DNA from: Gammaproteobacteria bacterium
Lineage (GTDB): Bacteria > Pseudomonadota > Gammaproteobacteria > Steroidobacterales > Steroidobacteraceae
Direction: 5' to 3'
Assembly (NCBI GenBank): GCA_028293725.1
Contig: JAQGOE010000233.1
Span: forward strand, 1-12,444
Length of the DNA: 12,444 bases
Positions 1 to 5,192 of the stretch are shown one piece after another. The position numbers were made by a program, and so were the translations under genes. Each line of letters starts with the position of its first letter. The stretch's first letter is position 1. Under the pieces are notes generated by a model. That model did not search any database. It had not been told where the DNA came from and worked only from the letters and a program-made list of their open reading frames with translations.

Positions 1-449
1 AGCCACGCACTGACAATGTTCACCGCCAGCCCGAGACAGGCGATCGGGATGGCCTCGGCGAAATGAATCGGCACCGGCTGGAACAGCCGTGCGACTGACT
101 CGTAACCAATCAGGATGGCAATCATCGCCAGGACGATGGCACTCGTAAAACCCGCCAGGTCGCCGAGTTTCCCCGTGCCGAAACAGAACCGACTGTCGCT
201 AGCGTGCTTTCTGGCGTAGCTGTAAGCCAGCGCGGCGAGCAACAGGGCGCCGGCATGGGTGCTCATGTGCAGGCCATCCGCGATCAGGGCAATCGACCCG
301 AAAAGCAGCCCACCCACGATTTCGGCCGCCATCATGACACCGCACAAGACGATCACGGCCCACGTTTTCTTCTCACTCGCCTCGTGGTCGGGCGCGAGGA
401 ATACGTGGCTGTGCGGTTCGAAAATGTCGTTGGCGTTTGCGTCGACCAT
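1..449 (-). CDS. dmeF: DmeF-like Co/Ni cation diffusion facilitator, C-terminus outside window
   Basis: Inner-membrane cation diffusion facilitator expected to export Co2+/Ni2+ (or other divalent metals) from the cytoplasm using the proton gradient. The first 149 residues are present and the frame runs off the left edge. The N-terminus is hydrophilic with scattered His (H13, H15, H22). Membrane helices follow at about 30-50, 53-77 and 99-120. The second carries ADGLHMSTH (57-65), which gives a D58-H61-H65 metal site typical of the DmeF group instead of the all-Asp pattern of other CDFs. The loop FGTGKLGDLAGFTSA (90-104) is strongly DmeF-like. Start chosen at the ATG at 449 because an AGGA lies 8 nt upstream (458-461). 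It sits 48 bp downstream of dmeR on the same strand, so the two are probably co-transcribed and derepressed by metal. Family assignment is firm; metal specificity is inferred. Confidence 0.9.
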   Translation of the reverse strand, partial: MVDANANDIFEPHSHVFLAPDHEASEKKTWAVIVLCGVMMAAEIVGGLLFGSIALIADGLHMSTHAGALLLAALAYSYARKHASDSRFCFGTGKLGDLAGFTSAIVLAMIAILIGYESVARLFQPVPIHFAEAIPIACLGLAVNIVSAW

Positions 450-497
450 CACTGCGGTCCTGTCTGATGTGCGCGCTGTTGTACGCGCGGCGCGGAC

Positions 498-779
498 TTA
501 CTTTTTCAAGTACTGATGCACGATCTCGACGAGCTCTTCGGCCGCCGCCACCCGCGGGTCGTTACGGTCGGCCCGCGGATCGACCACGTGCTCGCGAATG
601 TGGTCTTCGATCACTTCCGCAATGAACCCATCCATGGCGCCTCGGCAGGAGGTGGCCTGTTGCAGAACATCGGCGCATTCCTGGCCGGACTCGATGGCAC
701 GCTCAATCGCCTCGATCTGACCGCGCAAGCGTCTGATCCGATTCAGGAGTTTGGCTTTCTCTTTGGCGACGTGGCTCAT
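498..779 (-). CDS. dmeR: DmeR/RcnR-type metal-sensing repressor (CsoR/RcnR family)
   Basis: Cytoplasmic all-helical repressor of 93 aa, the usual length for the CsoR/RcnR/FrmR family, which binds DNA when metal-free and releases it on binding metal. The residues His3, Cys35, His60 and His64 are all present at the positions that coordinate Ni/Co in E. coli RcnR. The copper sensor CsoR has a Cys rather than His at the last position, and the formaldehyde sensor FrmR has Glu there, so a Ni/Co sensor is favoured. Other family marks are RLRGQIEAIERA (17-28) and VLQQATSCRGAMDGFIAEV (38-56). The second Cys (C45) is not part of the RcnR site. The ATG at 779 has an AAAGGA ribosome site at 790-795. First gene of the dmeRF operon, with a candidate self-operator directly upstream. 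Confidence 0.92.
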   Translation of the reverse strand: MSHVAKEKAKLLNRIRRLRGQIEAIERAIESGQECADVLQQATSCRGAMDGFIAEVIEDHIREHVVDPRADRNDPRVAAAEELVEIVHQYLKK

Positions 780-800
780 GCTGCAGGCATCCTTTGGAAT

Positions 801-829
801 AATATAGGGGAGTAGGGTATATCTGGCAA
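801..829 (-). promoter_or_regulatory. Predicted sigma70 promoter of dmeRF
   Basis: On the minus strand TTGCCA (829-824, 5 of 6 to the -35 consensus) is followed after 17 bp by TATATT (806-801, 5 of 6 to the -10 consensus). Position 22 bp upstream of the dmeR ATG and overlap with the G-tract inverted repeat support it. Confidence 0.6.
802..822. promoter_or_regulatory. Candidate DmeR operator within the dmeRF promoter
   Basis: The core TATAGGGGAGTAGGGTATA has AT-rich inverted ends (ATATA/TATAT) around two G-runs. This is the layout of operators bound by the RcnR/FrmR/DmeR group, which recognise G/C tracts flanked by AT-rich inverted repeats. It lies between a minus-strand -35 (TTGCCA, 829-824) and a -10 (TATATT, 806-801) spaced by 17 bp, and overlaps the -10, so bound repressor would block RNA polymerase. 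Transcription would start near 794, leaving a leader of only about 15 nt. Visible in the sequence; binding by DmeR is inferred. Confidence 0.65.
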
Positions 830-953
830 GCCGCTCCCACGCGGTGGCGCAAAGTGCATCTTGCGTAATACGAAATTTTTTTGAACACTACGCACTGACC
901 GGTTCCGTGGCGCGGGGTTGGGGGCCTGAGCCACCACGGAGAAATCGTTAGCT

Positions 954-1700
954 ATGCGAGCCATTTTCCTCACGGGCCTGGCGCTCTGGTGCGCTCTTGT
1001 ATTCTCGGGCACAGCTGCCGCGGCAGCGCCCGCACCTAAGGCCAAAGCAACCCCGAAATTCAATCCGCACGACCTGACGGGCATCTGGATGCAGACTCGT
1101 GCCAGGCCTTTCCCAAGTTACCCCTTCAACGACGAATACCAGGCGATTTTCCAACGGCGCCTGGCGGACGAAGCCGCTGGGCGGCCGTTCCAGGTCGCAC
1201 AGGACCGCTGTCTGCCGGCCGGCCTGGCCGCCTCCATGACGACCGGGGCATATCCAATCGAGATTTACTATCAGACGGGGGGCCAGGAGATTCTCATTGA
1301 GAAGGAGAATATCGGCGCGCTGTATCGCGTCTTTCTGAACCGGCCCCATAAGGCTGCCGACGAGCTCTATCCCCTGTTTTATGGCGACTCCGTCGGACAT
1401 TGGAAGGGCGACGTGTTGGTGGTGGACACCATCAGCCTGGGCGCCACTGCGGCCTTGGACTTGATCGCACCCCATAGTGACGCGTTGCATGTCATCCAGC
1501 GGTTCCACCGCGTGAGTTACGACACGTTGGAAGATGAGCTGACGTTCGACGACCCCAAGGCGTTCACGCACCCGGTGACCGGTACCGCGGTTTTCAAGTT
1601 GCACCCTGATTGGGAGCTCAACGAATACGAGTGTACGAACGAGCGCATGGTGACCGACGGCCAGGGCAACCAGGTCGTGACGCCGGCAGCGAAACCCTAA
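954..1700 (+). CDS. Secreted protein of unknown function, paired with a DUF6152 gene
   Basis: A 248-aa protein with a Sec signal peptide (Arg2, hydrophobic stretch 4-19, Ala-rich cleavage region about 20-25), so periplasmic or surface-exposed. The mature part has DLTGIWM (40-46), CLPAG (86-90), GDSVGHWKGDVLVVDT (144-159), PHSDALHV (173-180), a DDPKAF segment (199-204) and NEYECTNE (223-230). I recognise this motif series from secreted hypothetical proteins that often neighbour DUF6152 genes, but I know of no assigned function. Cys86 and Cys227 are the only Cys in the mature protein and could form a disulfide (inference). The ATG at 954 follows a GGAGAAA (938-944), somewhat distant. The next gene starts 16 bp after its stop, so the two are very likely one operon. 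It is transcribed divergently from dmeR. Confidence 0.8.
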   Translation: MRAIFLTGLALWCALVFSGTAAAAAPAPKAKATPKFNPHDLTGIWMQTRARPFPSYPFNDEYQAIFQRRLADEAAGRPFQVAQDRCLPAGLAASMTTGAYPIEIYYQTGGQEILIEKENIGALYRVFLNRPHKAADELYPLFYGDSVGHWKGDVLVVDTISLGATAALDLIAPHSDALHVIQRFHRVSYDTLEDELTFDDPKAFTHPVTGTAVFKLHPDWELNEYECTNERMVTDGQGNQVVTPAAKP

Positions 1701-1716
1701 AGAGGAATGTGAGTCA

Positions 1717-2118
1717 ATGAGAAGAGCGCTTTCTGTTTGGACGGTGCTGGCCTTCCTGGGCGTCGCGGGGTCGGGGGCGCATCACTCGGGTGCCATGTTC
1801 GAGCCGGTCAAAGCAGTCGAATTCGAGGGAACCGTGCGGGAGTTCCAGTGGACGAATCCGCATAGCTGGCTGCAGATTCTGAAACCCACCGAGGCGGGAA
1901 CCGAGGAGGAATGGAGTCTGGAGTTGGGCCCGCTGGTGGGTTTAGCGCGCGCTGGTTGGAAGCCTCGCAGCCTGCAACCGGGCGACAAGGTGAAGGTGTC
2001 CTTTCACCCGATGCGCGACGGGTCACGTGGTGGCCGGCTCATCAGTGTTACGTTGCCGGACGGCCGGGTATTCAACGGACAGGCGGGCGCACCACCTGAC
2101 GCGCCATCCGGACACTGA
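1717..2118 (+). CDS. DUF6152 family secreted protein
   Basis: A 133-aa exported protein. Signal peptide at 1-21 (MRRALS, hydrophobic core, GSGA). The family hallmark AHHSGAMF (21-28) comes right at the predicted cleavage point, followed by EFEGTVREFQWTNPHSW (35-51), the LELGP / ARAGW region (68-81), LQPGDKVKVSFHP (86-98), RDGSRGGRL (100-108) and LPDGR (113-117). This series fits DUF6152, a small beta-rich family of unknown function. If signal peptidase cuts after Ala21, the mature chain begins His-His. Other family-typical His are H49 (TNPH) and H97 (FHP). The start is supported by AGAGGAA at 1701-1707, 9 nt before the ATG. It is the second gene of the 954-2118 operon and converges with the membrane-protein gene ending at 2151. 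The molecular role is unknown. Confidence 0.85.
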   Translation: MRRALSVWTVLAFLGVAGSGAHHSGAMFEPVKAVEFEGTVREFQWTNPHSWLQILKPTEAGTEEEWSLELGPLVGLARAGWKPRSLQPGDKVKVSFHPMRDGSRGGRLISVTLPDGRVFNGQAGAPPDAPSGH

Positions 2119-2150
2119 GCCAAGGGCACGGTGCACCCAGGGCGGGGTTG

Positions 2151-2651
2151 CTAAGCAGACGGCGGCTGGGATGTCAGCGATTCGGCCGATGTGCCCAGGG
2201 TGCGCGGTGGCTTGAACCAGCGGTTGGCTCGTGGCATGAACAACAAACACGCGGCGCCCAGGTCCAGGAGCGTTTTGGCCGCCAGCTCCAGCGCGTACAG
2301 GGGATGCTCACCTGTGAACAACTGGGCGTAGGAATGCCAGTTGAAAATCATGTAGCCGAGGCCGGCGAGGAATATGACTAGAAAGACAATACGGGCCCAG
2401 TTGTGGCCGCTCGCGATCCTCAAAATGAGCCACGTCGAAATGAGGTAGCGGGCTCCTTCGGAAATGAGCAGATAGACGATCAACCCGATCGAGATCTCCA
2501 ACAAGTACTGCGCCAGCAGGCCGATAACGCCGATCGCGAGCGAGATCCACAGTAGCCGCACCGCCCAGACCACTTCCAATGGCCGCGCCTCCCGGGGTGC
2601 CACGGGGTCGGCAACAGCGGCAGTAGGCGGTGCGTACAGGTTTCGTTCCAT
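2151..2651 (-). CDS. Four-helix membrane protein of unknown function
   Basis: A 166-aa protein. The N-terminus NLYAPPTAAVAD (4-15) is a proline-rich cytoplasmic lead-in of a kind I have seen in small proteobacterial membrane proteins (NxYAPP). Four hydrophobic segments follow at about 27-49, 52-77, 86-105 and 117-139, with a basic C-terminal RANRWFKPPR (141-150) and a polar tail. No catalytic motif is visible. No convincing Shine-Dalgarno precedes the ATG at 2651, so the exact start is less sure, though the NxYAPP lead-in supports it. It lies 82 bp downstream of the MFS gene on the same strand and may be read through from the padR promoter. It converges with the DUF6152 gene, 32 bp apart. Function not assignable. 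Confidence 0.7.
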   Translation of the reverse strand: MERNLYAPPTAAVADPVAPREARPLEVVWAVRLLWISLAIGVIGLLAQYLLEISIGLIVYLLISEGARYLISTWLILRIASGHNWARIVFLVIFLAGLGYMIFNWHSYAQLFTGEHPLYALELAAKTLLDLGAACLLFMPRANRWFKPPRTLGTSAESLTSQPPSA

Positions 2652-2733
2652 GAGCTTCGACGGGGTCAGTTCACCGTATCGCTATTGTCAGTTCCCCATG
2701 GCCTGCTCCCCAAGGCCGGCTCCCCAGGGTCGA

Positions 2734-4050
2734 CTACTCCGGCACCGGGACAGGCTCCGGCGCGGGGATGGAGCCCGCCGGGATCTCGCCTTTCGCGCGC
2801 TCGCCCATCATCTTGCGCTCGATGAAATACATCATTACCAGGGTGATCGCTGTCGTGCAGACGAGCACATATCCCAGGACATCAAAATGCACCAACTCGC
2901 CGCTTGGCGCTTCCACCACGATGAATCCAGCGATCACCGAGGCTACGCCGCCGGCAACCTGCTGTAGCGAAGAGCTGACCGACATGTAGGAGCCGCGATC
3001 GGCGGGCTGCGGCAATGCTGACAGCAGCGCGGAAGAGGAGATGATGCGCGAGAAAATGCCGATCTGCAGTAACACCATGACCACGCAGAGCATCCACAGC
3101 GGACTCTTGTGCATGTGTGTATAGATCAGCACCATCCCGACCGTCAGCACGCAGCCGAAGGCGAACACCTTTAATTTTCCGTAGGCGTCGCTGGCGCGGC
3201 CAATCAATGGACCCGCCACAATGGAGAACGCGCCCGTGATCACATAGACCAGCGGTAGCTGCTCGAGCGGCACCCCGATGTTATGTACGCTGAATATGCT
3301 GATGAAGGGCATGAGCATGAAGCCACCCACGCTCAGCAAGCCGGTCGTGAGAAACCCCTGTATGTAGCTGGGGTTGGTGACCGTCTGCAGCAGGTGATGC
3401 AACGGGCTCCGATCGGGATGGTGTTTCAGGTGCTCGTCAACCGGTAGCAGCTTGGTTTGGATCAAGCCACCCACCACGGCACTGACGGCCACGACCATGA
3501 AAAACGGCGCGTTCCAGCCCCAGTGATTCGACAGGAACAGGGCCACCGGAATGCCCATCACCGTGCTGGCAGCGAATGCCGTCTGAATGGCTCCCATGAC
3601 CCGGCCACGCATCTGGATCGGAAACAGATCCGTGACGATCGCGAAGGACACTGAGCCCACGACTCCCGCAAACAGTCCCGTTACCATCCGCGCGACCAGC
3701 AGCATGGGGTAGGTGGCAGCGATGGCGCAGAGCAGTGTCCCCGCAACGAAGCCCGCGTAGAAGACGATCAGCAGTTTCTTGCGGTCGAAGCGATCCGCGA
3801 AGCCCGCCGTGAGCAGCCCGGAAAGCCCGGCGCTGAAGGCGTAAGTCGAGACCACCAGGCCGAATTGCGACGGCGTGATGTTGAGGGCCGGCATGACGAG
3901 GGCGCCCAGCGGCGACAGCATCATGAAATCGAGGACGATGGTGAACTGTAAAAAGGCCAGCATCGCCACCACGAACTTCTGGTAGCTCGAGAATGCGGCG
4001 GCCGGCATACCGGTGGCCGGACCGGTGCCGGCGGGTTTCGGGTCATTCAT
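2734..4050 (-). CDS. MFS transporter, DHA1-type drug/metabolite exporter
   Basis: A 438-aa major facilitator, the usual length for 12-helix DHA1 exporters (proton-coupled efflux across the inner membrane). Helix 1 holds the family Asp (D41 in VLDFMML). MFS motif A is present as GFADRFDRKK (83-92) between helices 2 and 3. A charged central loop near 200-220 (HLKHHPDRS) separates the two six-helix halves. The C-terminus is Pro/Glu-rich. The frame stays open a further 47 codons upstream, but the ATG at 4050 is preferred: it overlaps the padR stop as ATGA and gives a normal MFS N-terminus, whereas the extension would lie inside padR. This arrangement implies translational coupling and control by the PadR repressor. 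The substrate is unknown; PadR-linked MFS pumps commonly export phenolics or drugs, which is only a family-level hint. Confidence 0.88.
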   Translation of the reverse strand: MNDPKPAGTGPATGMPAAAFSSYQKFVVAMLAFLQFTIVLDFMMLSPLGALVMPALNITPSQFGLVVSTYAFSAGLSGLLTAGFADRFDRKKLLIVFYAGFVAGTLLCAIAATYPMLLVARMVTGLFAGVVGSVSFAIVTDLFPIQMRGRVMGAIQTAFAASTVMGIPVALFLSNHWGWNAPFFMVVAVSAVVGGLIQTKLLPVDEHLKHHPDRSPLHHLLQTVTNPSYIQGFLTTGLLSVGGFMLMPFISIFSVHNIGVPLEQLPLVYVITGAFSIVAGPLIGRASDAYGKLKVFAFGCVLTVGMVLIYTHMHKSPLWMLCVVMVLLQIGIFSRIISSSALLSALPQPADRGSYMSVSSSLQQVAGGVASVIAGFIVVEAPSGELVHFDVLGYVLVCTTAITLVMMYFIERKMMGERAKGEIPAGSIPAPEPVPVPE

Positions 4051-4709
4051 TTGGAGCGGATCTCGTCGATCGTGCGCCGGAGGATTTGCAACACGCGCTT
4101 TTTCTCTTCGAGTGAGGAGTTGAGTTTCTCGTAGATGGCGGCCTTCAGCTCGTCGCGCAGTCCCAGGAATTCCGCCTTCATCTGGCGCCACTCGCCGCGC
4201 GCGGAATCCCGCGAGCCGCGGCCGAAATTGTCGGCGACGTCCTCGTCTTCCGCGTACTGCTGTTGCATGTGTGCGAGCTTACGCCCGAACAGCGCAAGCT
4301 GGTTCCAGATCTCGTCGGCGGCGACGCGGTTCTTCGCCAGGTGGTCGGCGCCCTCGGCCGTAATGTTGAACAGCTTTTTGGTGCCCTCCGCCGTGGCGGT
4401 GGCGTAGCCCGTCTCTTCCAGGTAGGTGAGGGCGGGATAGACCATTCCGGGGCTGGGTGTGTACACGCCGCTGGAATGCTCTTCAATGGCCTTGATGATC
4501 TCGTAGCCATGGCGGGGCTTTTCGCTCAGCAACAGCAGAATGAGCAGCTGCAGGTCGCCCGATCCGAGCACCCGGGCAGTGCGCATGCCACCGCCGCCGC
4601 GAAACCCGCCTCCAAAAGAACCGCCGAAGAAGCCTGGCCGGCCGCCGCCGGCGCCGAAGTGACCGTGGCCGCCGCGGCCAGCGCAATAGGGATGGGTGTG
4701 TCTGAACAT
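4047..4709 (-). CDS. PadR-family repressor with His/Gly-rich N-terminus (YqjI-like)
   Basis: A 220-aa regulator. Residues 1-42 are Gly-rich with H4, H6, C9, H15 and H17. The winged helix covers about 47-125: GSGDLQLLILLLLSEKP (49-65), HGYEIIKAIEE (67-77), YTPSPGMVYPALTYLEE (83-99), then a wing and AEGADHLAKNR (118-128). The C-terminal third is charged and helical, fitting the PadR dimerisation helices. The order of a His-rich tail followed by the HGYE/YTPSPG core resembles E. coli YqjI, a nickel/iron-responsive PadR member whose tail binds metal; here the tail has far fewer His/Cys, so metal sensing is only possible, not shown. The start at 4709 is backed by GAGGT (4719-4723), 9 nt upstream. 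Its stop overlaps the MFS start, so it probably represses its own operon. Confidence 0.88.
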   Translation of the reverse strand: MFRHTHPYCAGRGGHGHFGAGGGRPGFFGGSFGGGFRGGGGMRTARVLGSGDLQLLILLLLSEKPRHGYEIIKAIEEHSSGVYTPSPGMVYPALTYLEETGYATATAEGTKKLFNITAEGADHLAKNRVAADEIWNQLALFGRKLAHMQQQYAEDEDVADNFGRGSRDSARGEWRQMKAEFLGLRDELKAAIYEKLNSSLEEKKRVLQILRRTIDEIRSK

Positions 4710-4729
4710 AGATGAGTACCTCTACTGAG

Positions 4730-4758
4730 AATATATCTTACGATACATCTGAAGTAAA
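4730..4758 (-). promoter_or_regulatory. Predicted sigma70 promoter of padR-MFS
   Basis: On the minus strand TTTACT (4758-4753, 4 of 6 to -35) and TATATT (4735-4730, 5 of 6 to -10) are separated by 17 bp. Transcription would start near 4723, giving a short leader that begins at the ribosome site. Confidence 0.55.
4731..4748. promoter_or_regulatory. Candidate PadR operator upstream of padR-MFS
   Basis: ATATATCTTACGATACAT is an inverted repeat of 7-nt arms (ATATATC / GATACAT, 6 of 7 pairing) around a 4-nt centre. PadR proteins bind AT-rich dyads of about this size. It fills the spacer and overlaps the -10 of the predicted padR promoter, a position suited to autorepression. It could also affect the divergent receptor gene, but that start is about 440 bp away. 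The dyad is visible; binding is inferred. Confidence 0.6.
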
Positions 4759-5177
4759 TACAGGGGAAGGGTCTTGGGGCTTCGGAGAGGGGGTGCGGCT
4801 ACCTGGGAGACGGTGGTGTGGGTGGCGCACGAGCGGGCAGCGTGAGCGGTGAGGCGCGCCGGATGGGCCTCACGGGGAACGCAATGTTGGTTTCGTGCCG
4901 GGGCGAAGGTCCCAGTCAGGCGGGCCGAAAGTCTCATTCAAACCCACAACCTCCGGCGCACGCACCAACTTAAGTTCCAACGCCACACCCCGCTCCACAG
5001 TGGTGCCAGATCAGCCGACAAACATCAAACAGCCGCGAGTTGGAACGCAACACCCGCTCCGCGCCAACCCATTTGATTTCAACACCCTGCCGCCGACATC
5101 GATGCCATCCGCGCCGTAGTCGCGGGCGTTGGCCGGCTTATTGCAAAGCTTGTAGCTTGTACTCAATACCGAACAAC
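4759..5177. other. Intergenic region between divergent padR and TonB receptor genes
   Basis: No gene supported: the open frames here are short, overlap one another and lack family features or ribosome sites. Two small symmetric or repeated elements stand out. One is a perfect 10-bp palindrome, AACTTAAGTT, at 4967-4976. The other is a tandem 7-bp repeat, AGCTTGT twice, at 5147-5160 just upstream of the receptor ribosome site. I see no convincing -35/-10 pair for the receptor, no riboswitch-like fold that I can name, and no clear terminator. Confidence 0.5.
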
Positions 5178-5183
5178 AAGGAG
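5178..5183 (+). promoter_or_regulatory. Ribosome-binding site that fixes the TonB receptor start
   Basis: AAGGAG lies 9 nt before the ATG at 5193. A nearer ATG at 5188 is out of frame with the receptor, and upstream in-frame codons lack a signal peptide. Confidence 0.75.
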
Positions 5184-5192
5184 ATCCATGGG

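Noticed and set aside
905..939. Hairpin CCGTGG/CCACGG just upstream of the secreted protein gene at 954
   Set aside because: Only six pairs with a 23-nt loop in GC-rich DNA. It touches the ribosome site but is too weak to call a regulatory element.
948..1604. Long minus-strand frame (218 codons) opposite the secreted protein gene
   Set aside because: It is a shadow frame: the plus strand encodes a signal peptide, family motifs and an operon partner, while this reading has none.
2119..2150. Terminator between the DUF6152 gene and the membrane-protein gene
   Set aside because: GGGCAC and GTGCACCC can pair only with a bulge and almost no loop, and there is no T-run.
4051..4191. 47-codon N-terminal extension of the MFS transporter
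   Set aside because: It lies entirely inside padR coding sequence, and the ATGA overlap start gives a normal transporter N-terminus.
4849..5119. Two overlapping plus-strand frames of about 75 codons in the padR/receptor intergenic region
   Set aside because: No recognisable domain, signal peptide or ribosome site, and the two frames overlap each other.
5040..5192. 51-codon N-terminal extension of the TonB receptor
   Set aside because: It lacks a signal peptide at its start, has no ribosome site, and the ATG at 5193 has both.
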